Assembly: GCA_035543335.1 (NCBI GenBank)
Contig: DASZZH010000039.1
Location: 1-33,727, forward strand
From: Burkholderiales bacterium
Lineage (GTDB): Bacteria > Pseudomonadota > Gammaproteobacteria > Burkholderiales > JAHFRG01
Reading direction: 5' to 3'
DNA: 33,727 bases
Of the stretch, positions 10,899 through 19,693 are shown piece by piece. A program made the translations under genes and the position numbers. Within the stretch, counting starts at the first letter, position 1. Each line of letters opens with the position of its first letter. The notes below the pieces were generated by a model, which had not been told where the DNA came from, ran no database searches, and saw nothing but the letters and a program-made list of their open reading frames with translations.

Positions 10899-11645
10899 AT
10901 GCTGGCGATTATCGGCGGCACGGGGCTCACCAAGCTCGCCAACCTGGAAACGTCGCACCGCGAAATAGTACGCACGCCTTACGGCGAGCCTTCCTGCGCA
11001 CTGACTTTCGGCAAGCTGCGTGAACATGACGTGATTTTCCTCGCGCGCCACGGCTACGGCCACACCATTCCGCCGCACCAGGTGAATTACCGCGCCAATA
11101 TCTGGGCGCTGCATACGCTAAAAGTCACGCATATCGTATCGGTGGCCTCGGTGGGCGGGATACGCGCCGACCTCGGGCCGGGGACCCTTGCCATTCCCGA
11201 TCAAATCATCGATTACACCCACGGGCGCGCGCATACTTTTTTTGAGGACCTGGACAAGCCGGTTACCCATATCGATTTCACCTGGCCGTACTGCGAGAAG
11301 CTGCGCCAACGCTTTATCCGTGCTGCGGAAAAAGCCAAACAGAAAGTAATCGTGGGCGGCGTGTACGGTGCAACCCAGGGGCCGCGACTGGAAACCGCGG
11401 CGGAAATCCGGCGCATGGAAGATGACGGCGCCGACATGGTGGGCATGACCGGAATGCCGGAAGCGGCTTTGGCCCGGGAACTTGGGCTGTGTTATGCGAC
11501 CATAGCCGTAGTGGCCAACCACGCGGCCGGCAAGGGCGACAGCGCCAAGGCCATTCAATTTGAAAACCTGGAAGCGGTGATGCAGCAATCGATGGACCGC
11601 GTAAAGATTATTCTGGAAAACCTGGTCGAGCTCGATGGCGGTTAA
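10899..11645 (+). CDS. mtnP: S-methyl-5'-thioinosine phosphorylase (MTAP/PNP family)
   Basis: A nucleoside phosphorylase of the MTAP/PNP-2 family. It begins [10 protein letters not shown] and contains [23 protein letters not shown] cut by conserved His, [38 protein letters not shown] and [20 protein letters not shown]. The phrasing ([18 protein letters not shown]) resembles the proteobacterial methylthioinosine-specific branch, best characterised in Pseudomonas. That branch splits methylthioinosine to hypoxanthine and methylthioribose-1-phosphate. Specificity versus methylthioadenosine is inferred, not proven. ATG at 10899 is chosen because GGGGAA lies six or seven bases before it and it gives the family-typical N-terminus (248 aa). 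Upstream in-frame ATGs at 10878 and 10887 would overlap or abut hpt. Its 3' end overlaps def by 11 bases. Confidence 0.85.
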   Translation: MLAIIGGTGLTKLANLETSHREIVRTPYGEPSCALTFGKLREHDVIFLARHGYGHTIPPHQVNYRANIWALHTLKVTHIVSVASVGGIRADLGPGTLAIPDQIIDYTHGRAHTFFEDLDKPVTHIDFTWPYCEKLRQRFIRAAEKAKQKVIVGGVYGATQGPRLETAAEIRRMEDDGADMVGMTGMPEAALARELGLCYATIAVVANHAAGKGDSAKAIQFENLEAVMQQSMDRVKIILENLVELDGG

Positions 11646-12168
11646 AGCAGTTTTGAAAATGGGCGACCCGCGGCTTCTGGAAGTAGCGAAGCAGGTGGAA
11701 AAATTTGACACACCGGAGTTGCGCCAGCTGATTGCCGACATGGGCGACACCATGGAAGCGCTGAATGGCGCCGGGCTCGCCGCGCTGCAAATCGGCGTGG
11801 GTTTGCAAGTCGCCATTTTTGGCGTGACCCGCAATCCGCGCTACCCCGATGCCGAGGAAGTTCCTTATACCGTCCTGATTAATCCCAGGCTCACGCCACT
11901 GGGCGAAGAAATGGAAGAAGGCTGGGAAGGCTGCTTAAGCGTGCCGGGCATGCGCGGGCTGGTGCCGCGCTACCGGCGGCTGCGTTATCAAGGCCGCGAC
12001 CAATTCGGCAAGGCAATCGACCGCAGCGTCGAAGGTTTTCATGCGCGCGTGGTGCAGCACGAATACGACCATTTGCAGGGAATCCTTTATCCGATGCGCA
12101 TCCGCGACCTGCGCGATTTCGGCTTCAACGAAGTCTTGTTTCCAAGCCAGTTGCTGCAGGACGAGTAG
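11635..12168 (+). CDS. def: Peptide deformylase
   Basis: A metalloprotease that removes the N-formyl group from nascent proteins. All three deformylase motifs are intact in the 177-aa protein: [10 protein letters not shown] (45-54), EGCLSVPG (98-105, metal ligand Cys100) and QHEYDH (141-146, ligands His142 and His146 with catalytic Glu143). The coding region overlaps the end of mtnP by 11 bases and ends two bases before the convergent glnD stop. It is not next to fmt, the usual partner, so this may be a second deformylase paralogue in the genome. Confidence 0.94.
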   Translation: MAVKAVLKMGDPRLLEVAKQVEKFDTPELRQLIADMGDTMEALNGAGLAALQIGVGLQVAIFGVTRNPRYPDAEEVPYTVLINPRLTPLGEEMEEGWEGCLSVPGMRGLVPRYRRLRYQGRDQFGKAIDRSVEGFHARVVQHEYDHLQGILYPMRIRDLRDFGFNEVLFPSQLLQDE

Positions 12169-12170
12169 GT

Positions 12171-14771
12171 TTAGGCGGCCAACGTCCGCAGCAAATCGGC
12201 TTCCAGCCGCACCACTTTCCTGCTGTTGTTCAACGCTTCACCGTCGATCAAGAACACGTCTTCGGCGCGCTCACCCAGCGTATTGATTTTCGCCGTGTGC
12301 ATGTTGATGTGGTAGTTCACCAGCACCCGTGCGATGCTATAGAGCAACCCCGGCCGGTCGGCGGCGGTGACGGAAAGAATATGATGCGCGCCGCGCTCAT
12401 CGGGGTGGATCACGACTTCCGGCGCAATCGGGAAATGCTTGACATGACGGCTTTGGCGTCCTTTGGCTGGCGGTTCGAGCGGCGCTTGCGTCGCAATGCG
12501 TTGCGCCAGCTCGTGTTCGACAAAGCTGATCAAATCGCGGTAGTGCGCGGTTTTGTTGGAAGGATCGAGCACCAGGAAACTGTCCAGCGCGTAATCGTGG
12601 CGCGTGGTGTGGATTTTGGCCTCGACGATGTTGTAGCTGATGCGGTCAAAAAAACCGCAGATGCGCGCAAACAAGTCTTTCTGGTCCGGCGTATAAATCA
12701 ACACCTGCAAGCCTTCACCGATAGGAGAGAGCCGCGCCTTGACGAAAGGCGCTTGCGCATTCACCCGTGACCAGAGCTGGCGGGTATGCCAGGCGATTTC
12801 CTGGGCATCGTGACGGAGGAAATAAACGGTGTCGAGCTGTGACCATAGCGGCTGGTGCGCGTCTTCGCGCAGCGCGTACAGGCGGATGATGTCGAGCGCC
12901 TCGGTTTGCCGCGCCTGCAGGAAACTGTCGCGTGACACTGCTTCGCCGCTCAAGCGTTTGCGGGCGAGCCAGAACAGGTCTTCGAGCAGTTTTCCTTTCC
13001 AAGCGTTCCACACTTTGGGGCTGGTGCCGCGGATGTCGGCCACCGTGAGAAGGTACAGCGCGATCAGCCTGCGCTCATTGCCCATGCGTCGGGCGAAGGC
13101 ATCGATAACTTCCGGGTCGGACAAATCCTGCTTTTGCGCAGTTGTGGACATCATCAGGTGATTTTCCACCAGCCAGGCGACCAAAGTCGTATCCTCGGCG
13201 CTCATCCCATGCTGCTTGCAGAAGCGGCGCGCGTCGGCGCTGCCTAGTTCGGAGTGATCGCCGCCGCGCCCCTTGGCGATGTCGTGAAACAACCCCGCCA
13301 GGATCAGTACCTCCTGGCGCGGGAATTCGCTCATCAACCGGCTGCAAAGAGGATATTCATGGGCGAATTCCATCAAGGTAAAGCGGCGCAGGTTGCGCAC
13401 CACCTTGAGAATATGCTCGTCCACCGTGTAGGCATGGAACAGATCATGCTGCATCTGCCCGGCGATGCGGCCGAATGCCGGCAGGTATTGGCCGAGTAAC
13501 CCGTACTGGTTCATGCGACGCAGTTCGCGTGTGATGCCGGAAGGCTGGCGCAGGATCTGCATGAATAGGGCGCGGTTTTTCGCGCTGCGCCGGAAAGCCG
13601 GATTCATCCGTTTTTTTGCCCGCCACAAGGCGCGCAAGGTGGCCGCGCTCATGCCCTTGAGCTCCGGGTGCTGCTGCAACAGCAGGAAGCTTTCCAGAAT
13701 CGCCGCTGGCTCGCGCTCGAATAAATTCTCGTGACGCGCTTCGAGCAATTCATTGCGGCTTTGAAAGCGCTCGTTAATGGGCAGGGCTTCGGCGAAAGGA
13801 GCGGGCGTGATTTTCGGGCGCAGGTTCAGAAGCAATATGATGTTCAGCTGGCTTATCGACTTGGCGGTGCGGTAATAGCGCTGCATAAACGCTTCACTGG
13901 CGCGGTGGTTTTCGCTGTCGATGAAACCGTATTGGCGGGCCAGCGCGCCCTGGTAGTCGAACAGCAGCCGATCTTCCCTGCGCTTGGCAAGGTAATGCAG
14001 CCTGATGCGCAAATCCCGCAAGAAAGCTTCGTGTTGCTTGATTTGCCGGGCTTCGTGCGCAGTGATGAAGCCGCGCTTGGCCAGGCCTGGCCAAGTCGTT
14101 CCATAACCGCAGGCCTGGGCTATCCACAGAATGTTCTGCAAATCGCGCAACCCTCCCGGGCTTTCCTTTAAATTCGGCTCGAGATTGCTGGCGGTGTCGT
14201 GAAAACGGGTATGGCGCTGCTGCTGTTCCAGTTGCTTGGCCTGGGTGAAAGCGGCGCTGTCCAGCGTATTCCGGATTGCGATGGTGAATTTCCGGAACAA
14301 CGCGTTGCTGCCATAAAGCAGCCGTGCTTCCAGCAGCGTGGTTTGTACCGTCACGTCCTTGTGTGCTTCTTCCTGGCATTGTTCGAGAGTGCGCACGCTG
14401 TGGCCAACTTCCAGTCCGATATCCCAAAGCAGGCCGATGAAGCGCTCCAGCTGGACTTGCAGCACCAGGTCGGCGCTGTCCCGCAGCAGCACCAGCAAAT
14501 CGACATCCGAATAAGGGAAAAGCTCGCCCCGGCCATATCCCCCGACGGCGAGCAGCGCCATGGATTTGGGCAATTGCGAGTCTCCGCATAGGCTTTGCAG
14601 GACTTCGTCAATCAGCTTGCGGTGGCTGTCAAGCAGCTGTGACGGGAAGGGATGCTTCTGATACTCGCGCTCGAGCTGGTCGCGGCGCTCGCTCAGGAAT
14701 TGCTTCAATTGCGCGTGAGGATGAGCGGATTTCGCCGCGCAGACTGCCGGGTTCAGTGTAGCCATGGGCAT
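12171..14771 (-). CDS. glnD: Bifunctional uridylyltransferase/uridylyl-removing enzyme GlnD
   Basis: The central nitrogen sensor. It uridylylates PII proteins under nitrogen limitation and deuridylylates them when glutamine is high. The 866-aa protein has the nucleotidyltransferase motif GGYGRGELFPYSDVDLLVLL at about 77-96 (metal-binding Asp89 and Asp91). It has an HD hydrolase domain around 490-505 (LAGLFHDIAKGRGGDHSELG) and two C-terminal ACT domains, the second starting near HHILSVTAADRPGLLYSIA. The frame is open to 14861, but the ATG at 14769-14771 overlaps the map stop as ATGA and fits the family N-terminus. Another ATG lies two codons on (14765). It is co-transcribed with and translationally coupled to map, as in enteric bacteria. 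Confidence 0.96.
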   Translation of the reverse strand: MPMATLNPAVCAAKSAHPHAQLKQFLSERRDQLEREYQKHPFPSQLLDSHRKLIDEVLQSLCGDSQLPKSMALLAVGGYGRGELFPYSDVDLLVLLRDSADLVLQVQLERFIGLLWDIGLEVGHSVRTLEQCQEEAHKDVTVQTTLLEARLLYGSNALFRKFTIAIRNTLDSAAFTQAKQLEQQQRHTRFHDTASNLEPNLKESPGGLRDLQNILWIAQACGYGTTWPGLAKRGFITAHEARQIKQHEAFLRDLRIRLHYLAKRREDRLLFDYQGALARQYGFIDSENHRASEAFMQRYYRTAKSISQLNIILLLNLRPKITPAPFAEALPINERFQSRNELLEARHENLFEREPAAILESFLLLQQHPELKGMSAATLRALWRAKKRMNPAFRRSAKNRALFMQILRQPSGITRELRRMNQYGLLGQYLPAFGRIAGQMQHDLFHAYTVDEHILKVVRNLRRFTLMEFAHEYPLCSRLMSEFPRQEVLILAGLFHDIAKGRGGDHSELGSADARRFCKQHGMSAEDTTLVAWLVENHLMMSTTAQKQDLSDPEVIDAFARRMGNERRLIALYLLTVADIRGTSPKVWNAWKGKLLEDLFWLARKRLSGEAVSRDSFLQARQTEALDIIRLYALREDAHQPLWSQLDTVYFLRHDAQEIAWHTRQLWSRVNAQAPFVKARLSPIGEGLQVLIYTPDQKDLFARICGFFDRISYNIVEAKIHTTRHDYALDSFLVLDPSNKTAHYRDLISFVEHELAQRIATQAPLEPPAKGRQSRHVKHFPIAPEVVIHPDERGAHHILSVTAADRPGLLYSIARVLVNYHINMHTAKINTLGERAEDVFLIDGEALNNSRKVVRLEADLLRTLAA

Positions 14772-15571
14772 CAGTGCGAAAAATCGGGTTTGGATGGCGC
14801 GCCCGTGGACAGGGTCAGCACCTCGTAGCCGGTTTCGGTCACTAGCACCGTATGTTCCCATTGCGCGGACAGGCTGTGGTCCTTGGTGACGACGGTCCAG
14901 CCGTCGGCCAGCTGGCGGATGCCCGCTTTGCCGGCGTTGATCATCGGCTCGATGGTGAAAATCATGCCCGGCATGAGCTTCAAGCCGGTTCCCGGTTTGC
15001 CGTAATGCAGGACCTGCGGTTCCTCATGAAATTTGCTGCCTATGCCATGCCCGCAGAACTCGCGTACCACGCTGTAACCGTGGCTTTCGGCGTGGTACTG
15101 GATGGCATAGCCAATGTCACCCAAATACACGCCTGGCTTGACCGTTTCGATTCCCCGCCACATGCACTGGTAGGTGACTTCACACAGCCGTTTGGCCTGG
15201 ATCGAAGGCTCGCCGACGAAGAACATGCGGCTGGTGTCGCCATGGAAACCCTCCCTGATCACCGTCACGTCGAGGTTGACGATATCGCCGGTTTTAAGTT
15301 TTTTGTCCCCCGGCACACCATGACACACCACATGGTTGACCGAGGTGCAAATCGAGCGCGAGAAAGGCGCATAACCGGGCGGAGCGTAGTTCAATGGCGC
15401 AGGAATGGTGCCCTGTACTTTGACCATGTAATCATGGCAGAGGCGGTCAAGCTCGCCGGTGGTGACGCCAGACTTGACGTAGGGCGTGATGTAATCCAGC
15501 ACTTCGCCCGCCAGTCTTCCGGCCACTCGCATTTTTTCAATTTCGTCCGCAGATTTGATGCCGACTGCCAT
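14771..15571 (-). CDS. map: Methionine aminopeptidase, type I
   Basis: Removes the initiator methionine after deformylation, so it works downstream of the nearby deformylase. The 266-aa protein carries the five dinuclear metal ligands of the pita-bread fold: Asp101 (NLDV), Asp112 (HGDTS), His175 (GHGIG), Glu208 (TIEPM) and Glu239 (WEHTV). Substrate-site His84 is in CHGVPG. There is no N-terminal zinc-finger extension. It heads the minus-strand map-glnD operon, divergent from rpsB, and its stop overlaps the glnD start. Confidence 0.97.
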   Translation of the reverse strand: MAVGIKSADEIEKMRVAGRLAGEVLDYITPYVKSGVTTGELDRLCHDYMVKVQGTIPAPLNYAPPGYAPFSRSICTSVNHVVCHGVPGDKKLKTGDIVNLDVTVIREGFHGDTSRMFFVGEPSIQAKRLCEVTYQCMWRGIETVKPGVYLGDIGYAIQYHAESHGYSVVREFCGHGIGSKFHEEPQVLHYGKPGTGLKLMPGMIFTIEPMINAGKAGIRQLADGWTVVTKDHSLSAQWEHTVLVTETGYEVLTLSTGAPSKPDFSH

Positions 15572-15595
15572 GGAAGACTTTATTTGAAGGGGTTA

Positions 15596-15624
15596 AGAAT
15601 AGTGGAAGGTGACCAATAAGGCAA
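15596..15624 (-). promoter_or_regulatory. Candidate map-glnD promoter
   Basis: On the minus strand TTGCCT (15619-15624) and TATTCT (15596-15601) are separated by 17 bases. This places transcription initiation roughly 15-20 bases before the map ATG. Both hexamers are reasonable sigma-70 matches. The short leader leaves little room for other regulation. Confidence 0.4.
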
Positions 15625-15680
15625 TTTGACGGGCTGCGGTTAGGCTGCGGGCGCCCCGAATCCGTGTCTGACTGTCGTTC

Positions 15681-15710
15681 TTGAGCATAACCCAAGGAGA
15701 ATGTTAGAAT
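15681..15710 (+). promoter_or_regulatory. Candidate rpsB-tsf promoter (extended -10)
   Basis: TTGAGC (15681-15686) and TAGAAT (15705-15710) are 18 bases apart, and TGT directly before the -10 makes it an extended -10 element. Initiation would fall near 15717, giving a leader of about 130 bases before rpsB. This is the best promoter match in the divergent map/rpsB region. An additional TTGACA at 15722 has no -10 partner at the right distance. Confidence 0.45.
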
Positions 15711-15716
15711 TTAAAG

Positions 15717-15849
15717 ATAGTTTGACAGGTAAGCGCGTCAAGCGCTTGCGGTCAGGCTGAAAATACCCACATCCGCCTGAAGTATAGGGTGCTCGTTCGC
15801 GAGTGATTTTCGGCGGGTGGAGGCTCAACCCTTACAGGAGATTTTTATC
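15717..15849 (+). promoter_or_regulatory. rpsB 5' leader with hairpins and Shine-Dalgarno
   Basis: The presumed untranslated leader has AAGCGC/GCGCTT (15731-15736 and 15742-15747, 5-base loop). It also has a compact CTCG-TTCG-CGAG stem-loop with a UUCG-type loop (15792-15803). A G-rich stretch (GGCGGGTGGAGG, 15812-15822) and a strong AGGAG (15836-15840), nine bases before the ATG, follow. Ribosomal protein S2 represses its own mRNA through the leader in enteric bacteria. A similar control here is possible but not shown. Confidence 0.35.
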
Positions 15850-16596
15850 ATGTCGGTTACCATGCGGCAAATGCTGGAGGCGGGGGTTCATTTCGGGCAC
15901 CAAACCCGTTATTGGAACCCGAAAATGGCCCCCTATATTTTTGGCCATCGCAACAAAATCCACATCATCAATCTGGAAAAGACCCTGGAACTGTACCAGG
16001 AGGCGCTGAAGTTCCTGCGCCAGTTGGCGGCGAACAAGGGCACCATTCTTTTCGTCGGCACCAAGCGTCAGGCGCGGGAAATCGTCAAGGAAGAAGCGCT
16101 GCGCTGCGGCGCGCCTTACGTTGATTATCGCTGGCTGGGCGGCATGCTCACCAACTTCAAGACGGTGAAGCAGTCGATCAAACGCCTCAAAGACATGGAC
16201 GCCATGGCGCAGGATGGAACGCTCGATAAGATGTCGAAGAAGGAAGCGCTGAAGTTCCAGCGCGAAAGGGCCAAGCTTGAGCGCAGCCTCGGCGGCATCA
16301 AGGAAATGAACGGTTTGCCCGACGCCGTGTTCGTGATTGACGTCGGCTACCAGAAAATCGCCATCTCCGAAGCCAATAAGCTCGGCATACCCGTGGTCGG
16401 GGTAGTGGACACCAATCACAACCCGGATAGCGTGGCCTACGTCATCCCGGGCAACGACGATTCCAGCCGCGCCATCCGTCTTTACGCGCGGGGCGTGGCC
16501 GATGCGATTCTTGAAGGGCGCAACCAGATAATCCGCGTAATTGTCAGCGACGAATTCGTGGAGGTCGAGTCCACCGAAGAGCCGTCGTCGCCATAA
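15850..16596 (+). CDS. rpsB: 30S ribosomal protein S2
   Basis: S2 binds late to the 30S head-body junction and recruits S1. The 248-aa protein shows the classic S2 opening [20 protein letters not shown] followed by [12 protein letters not shown], then [38 protein letters not shown] and [27 protein letters not shown]. The ATG at 15850 is fixed by AGGAG nine bases upstream and by homology. An in-frame GTG at 15817 is rejected because it lies within the leader. It heads the translation and envelope gene array. Confidence 0.98.
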   Translation: MSVTMRQMLEAGVHFGHQTRYWNPKMAPYIFGHRNKIHIINLEKTLELYQEALKFLRQLAANKGTILFVGTKRQAREIVKEEALRCGAPYVDYRWLGGMLTNFKTVKQSIKRLKDMDAMAQDGTLDKMSKKEALKFQRERAKLERSLGGIKEMNGLPDAVFVIDVGYQKIAISEANKLGIPVVGVVDTNHNPDSVAYVIPGNDDSSRAIRLYARGVADAILEGRNQIIRVIVSDEFVEVESTEEPSSP

Positions 16597-16603
16597 ACAA
16601 TGG

Positions 16604-16628
16604 AAAAGGGGCGGAAGCCCCTTTTTTT
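16604..16628 (+). terminator. Intrinsic terminator/attenuator between rpsB and tsf
   Basis: A GGGGC (16608-16612), GGAA loop, GCCCC (16617-16621) hairpin is followed by seven T residues (16622-16628). Four A residues before the stem can extend pairing with the T run. It lies eight bases after the rpsB stop and about 30 before tsf. It therefore probably terminates part of the transcripts and sets an S2 to EF-Ts ratio, an arrangement also known between rpsB and tsf in E. coli. Confidence 0.8.
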
Positions 16629-16656
16629 ATAACGAACGTTTTAGGAGCGGGCAAGA

Positions 16657-17529
16657 GTGGAAATCACCGCAAACATGGTCAAGGAACTGCGCGAGATCAC
16701 CGGCCTTAGCATGATGGAGTGCAAGAAAGCGCTGGCTGAAGCCAACGGCGACCTGAAGGCTGCGGAAGATTTGCTGCGCATCAAAAGCGGCGCCAAGGCC
16801 AGCAAAGCAGCGGGCCGTGTGGCTGCCGAAGGCGTGATCGGCGCGTACCTTGCCGCCGACGCCAGGCTCGCCGCTATGGTCGAAGTGAACTGTGAAACCG
16901 ATTTTGCCGCCAAGAGCGAGGATTTCCTCAAGTTCGCCAACGCGCTGGCGGAGTTGGTAGCAAAACAAAATCCCGTAGATATTGCTGCGCTTTCAACGTT
17001 GCCTCTAGACGGCGCCGCTGTTGAAACCAAGCGCCAGTCGCTGGTTCAGAAAATCGGCGAGAACATGAGCATCCGTCGTTTTCATCGCATCAAAACCAAC
17101 GCCAAAATAGCGCAATACCTGCACGGCGTGAAAATCGGCGTGCTGGTCGAATTCGAAGGCGATGACCAGACGGGCAAGGATCTCGCGATGCACATTGCCT
17201 TTGCCAAGCCGCAATTCATGTCGAAAGCTGAGGTGGCGCCTGAAATTATTGCACGTGAGCGTGAAATTCTTGCCGCCCGCGCCAGGGAATCGGGCAAACC
17301 CGCCGAAATCATCGCCAAGATGATCGACGGGGGCATCAACAAATTCCTGGGTGAAATCACGCTGCTTGGTCAGTTTTTTGTCAAGGACGACAAGCGGAGC
17401 GTGGAAAAATTCCTTGCCGCAAGAAAGGCCAGGATTCTCGCCTACAAGTTCTTTGTGGTGGGCGAGGGTATTGAAAAGAAAAGCAGCGATTTTGCCGCCG
17501 AAGTGATGGCGCAGGTGAAACAGGCCTGA
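16657..17529 (+). CDS. tsf: Translation elongation factor Ts
   Basis: The guanine nucleotide exchange factor for EF-Tu. The 290-aa protein has an N-terminal UBA-like helix bundle ([20 protein letters not shown]), the EF-Tu-contacting core motif [12 protein letters not shown] (about 87-98), and a C-terminal module ending [18 protein letters not shown]. The start is GTG at 16657 with AGGAG (16643-16647) nine bases upstream. It sits downstream of the rpsB terminator and ends four bases before pyrH. Confidence 0.97.
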   Translation: MEITANMVKELREITGLSMMECKKALAEANGDLKAAEDLLRIKSGAKASKAAGRVAAEGVIGAYLAADARLAAMVEVNCETDFAAKSEDFLKFANALAELVAKQNPVDIAALSTLPLDGAAVETKRQSLVQKIGENMSIRRFHRIKTNAKIAQYLHGVKIGVLVEFEGDDQTGKDLAMHIAFAKPQFMSKAEVAPEIIAREREILAARARESGKPAEIIAKMIDGGINKFLGEITLLGQFFVKDDKRSVEKFLAARKARILAYKFFVVGEGIEKKSSDFAAEVMAQVKQA

Positions 17530-17533
17530 CGCG

Positions 17534-18253
17534 ATGGCCCAGTCCCCGGCATACAAGCGCATCCTGCTGAAACTCAGCGGGGAAGCGCTCATGGGCGAAG
17601 ATGCCTATGGGATTAACCGTGCCACCCTCTCGCGCATCGTTTCCGAAATTGCGGAAGTGGTAAAGCTCGGCGTGCAAGTCGCGGTGGTCATCGGCGGCGG
17701 CAACATTTTCCGCGGGGTAGCTGCCGGCGCCTCGGGCATGGACCGCGCCACCGCCGATTACATGGGGATGCTCGCTACCGTGATTAATGCATTGGCGTTG
17801 CAGGACGCCATGCGCCAAGCGGGACTGAACGGCCGCGTGCAATCGGCGCTCAACATCGAACAGGTGGTGGAACCCTACATCCGGGGCAAGGCGATGCGTT
17901 ATCTGGAAGAAGGGAAAGTGGTGATTTTCGCAGCCGGCACCGGCAACCCCTTTTTCACCACCGACACCGCAGCGGCGCTGCGCGGCATGGAAATGAACGT
18001 GGACATTATGCTGAAAGCCACCAAGGTGGACGGCGTTTATACCGAAGACCCCCAAAACCATTCCGATGCCATGCGCTACCAGAGGCTCACCTTCGACGAG
18101 GCTATCATCAAGAACCTCAAAGTCATGGATGCCACCGCGCTTACCCTGTGCCGCGACCAGAAACTGCCGATCAATGTCTTCAGCATCATGAAACCAAGCG
18201 CCTTGAAGCGGGTGGTGCTGGGCGAAGACGAAGGCACACTGGTGCATTGCTAG
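17534..18253 (+). CDS. pyrH: UMP kinase
   Basis: Phosphorylates UMP to UDP in de novo pyrimidine synthesis. This is the bacterial amino-acid-kinase-fold enzyme, unrelated to eukaryotic UMP/CMP kinases. The 239-aa protein has [60 protein letters not shown] and DGVYTEDP, all characteristic of PyrH. It lies between tsf and frr, as in most proteobacteria. Confidence 0.97.
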   Translation: MAQSPAYKRILLKLSGEALMGEDAYGINRATLSRIVSEIAEVVKLGVQVAVVIGGGNIFRGVAAGASGMDRATADYMGMLATVINALALQDAMRQAGLNGRVQSALNIEQVVEPYIRGKAMRYLEEGKVVIFAAGTGNPFFTTDTAAALRGMEMNVDIMLKATKVDGVYTEDPQNHSDAMRYQRLTFDEAIIKNLKVMDATALTLCRDQKLPINVFSIMKPSALKRVVLGEDEGTLVHC

Positions 18254-18273
18254 TTGTTTGACTGGGCTATAAT
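18245..18273 (+). promoter_or_regulatory. Candidate internal promoter for frr
   Basis: A consensus TATAAT (18268-18273) lies in the 64-base pyrH-frr gap, with only a weak CATTGC (18245-18250) at 17 bases upstream. It could give frr extra transcription within the array. The poor -35 keeps this tentative. Confidence 0.35.
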
Positions 18274-18317
18274 CTTCCGTGATGCAAACAGCGCGAACTT
18301 CGATTAAGGATTGAATC

Positions 18318-18875
18318 ATGATCGCAGACGTGAAGAAATCCGCCGAACAAAAAATGCAAAAGACACTGGAGACGCTGAAAGCTGATCTCGCCAAGGTGCG
18401 CACCGGGCGCGCCCACACCGGCATCCTCGACCACATCACGGTGGATTACTATGGTTCCCAGATGCCGATCAATCAGGTCGCCAACGTCACTTTGCTCGAT
18501 CCGCGCACCATCAGCGTCCACCCTTGGGGAAAAAAAATGGTGAACGTAATTGAAAAAGCCATCCGTGAGTCCGATCTGGGGCTTAACCCGGCGACTGCAG
18601 GCGAGGTGATACGCGTGCCGATGCCGCCTCTGACCGAAGAGCGCCGCAAGGATTTGATCAAGGTGGTCAAGCATGAAGCGGAAAATGCGCGGGTGGCGGT
18701 GCGAAATATCCGCCGCGACGCCAATAATACGCTGAAAGAACTGTTAAAGCAGAAAACCATTTCCGAAGACCACGAGCGGCGCGCGCAGGACGAAATCCAG
18801 AAGCTTACCGACCGTTTTATCTCCGAAATCGACAAGGCGCTCGCCACCAAGGAAGCGGACCTCATCGCGGTATAG
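18318..18875 (+). CDS. frr: Ribosome recycling factor
   Basis: RRF splits post-termination ribosomes together with EF-G. The 185-aa length is exact for the family. Conserved segments include [17 protein letters not shown], the [16 protein letters not shown] hinge region, [26 protein letters not shown] and [19 protein letters not shown]. The start has AAGGA seven bases upstream. The 64-base gap from pyrH is the largest within this part of the array and holds a possible promoter. Confidence 0.98.
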   Translation: MIADVKKSAEQKMQKTLETLKADLAKVRTGRAHTGILDHITVDYYGSQMPINQVANVTLLDPRTISVHPWGKKMVNVIEKAIRESDLGLNPATAGEVIRVPMPPLTEERRKDLIKVVKHEAENARVAVRNIRRDANNTLKELLKQKTISEDHERRAQDEIQKLTDRFISEIDKALATKEADLIAV

Positions 18876-18880
18876 CGCCT

Positions 18881-19693
18881 GTGACCTCATTCCCCAATTC
18901 CACCAGGGAAATTCCGCTCACCGGAAAAACCCCACGCCATATCGCCATCATCATGGACGGCAACGGGCGCTGGGCGAAGCAGCGTTTCCTGCCGCGGGTG
19001 GCTGGGCACAAACGGGGTGTGGAAGCGGTGCGCGAAGCCATCAAGGTGTGCGCCGAGCGGGGTGTGGAGTTTCTTACGCTGTTTGCGTTCAGCAGCGAGA
19101 ACTGGCGCCGCCCCCAGGAGGAAATTTCGGTGCTGATGCAGCTTTTCATCCTGGCGCTGGAGCAGGAAGTCGTGAAGCTCCACGAAAACAATATTCGCTT
19201 CAAGGTGGTCGGTGATATCGGCCGCTTCGAGCCGCAACTGGTCAAGCTGATACGCGCAGCGGAAACCTTGACTGCAAACAACAGCCTGCTAACTCTGACT
19301 GTTGCGGCAAACTACGGTGGCCGCTGGGATATCATGCAGGCGGTAAAGCGCATGCTGGCTGAACATCCGGAGCTTGCCGATGGTTTTAATGAAGATCAGC
19401 TGGCGCCGTATCTCGCCATGCATTATGCCCCCGAACCCGATCTTTTTATCCGCACCGGCGGCGAGCAGCGCATCAGCAATTTCCTGCTGTGGCAAATGGC
19501 TTATACGGAAATGTATTTCACCGACACGCTGTGGCCCGATTTCGCCGCCGCCGCGCTTAATCTTGCCATCCAGTCCTATCAACGACGCGAACGGCGCTTC
19601 GGTCGCACCAGTGAGCAAATCAAAGGGACACGCGCCAATCCTCGCCCGGAAGTTAAAGCCAAATCCCCACGGCGAGTCCGACAGAATGCTTAA
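18881..19693 (+). CDS. uppS: Isoprenyl (undecaprenyl diphosphate) synthase UppS
   Basis: A cis-prenyltransferase that makes the C55 lipid carrier for peptidoglycan and O-antigen synthesis. Landmarks are [16 protein letters not shown] (Asp26 is the catalytic diphosphate-binding residue), [15 protein letters not shown], and [21 protein letters not shown] with the C-terminal Arg/Glu signature. The start is GTG at 18881, five bases after the frr stop. The 270-aa form has a slightly extended basic C-terminus (from about 246) that overlaps the cdsA start by eight bases. Confidence 0.96.
   Translation: MTSFPNSTREIPLTGKTPRHIAIIMDGNGRWAKQRFLPRVAGHKRGVEAVREAIKVCAERGVEFLTLFAFSSENWRRPQEEISVLMQLFILALEQEVVKLHENNIRFKVVGDIGRFEPQLVKLIRAAETLTANNSLLTLTVAANYGGRWDIMQAVKRMLAEHPELADGFNEDQLAPYLAMHYAPEPDLFIRTGGEQRISNFLLWQMAYTEMYFTDTLWPDFAAAALNLAIQSYQRRERRFGRTSEQIKGTRANPRPEVKAKSPRRVRQNA

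Noticed and set aside
14852..15619. Plus-strand open frame antisense to map
   Set aside because: map has all five metal ligands on the other strand; the antisense product resembles no family.
15722..15727. Consensus TTGACA as the rpsB -35 box
   Set aside because: No -10-like hexamer lies 16-18 bases downstream; TTGAGC with an extended -10 at 15705 is a better pair.
17381..18439. Open frame of 352 codons antisense to tsf-pyrH-frr
   Set aside because: It spans three real genes and their gaps, with no motif or ribosome-binding site; a shadow frame.
19374..19685. Extending cdsA 104 codons upstream
   Set aside because: This stretch is in another frame of uppS, whose motifs are intact; the hydrophobic family N-terminus begins at 19686.
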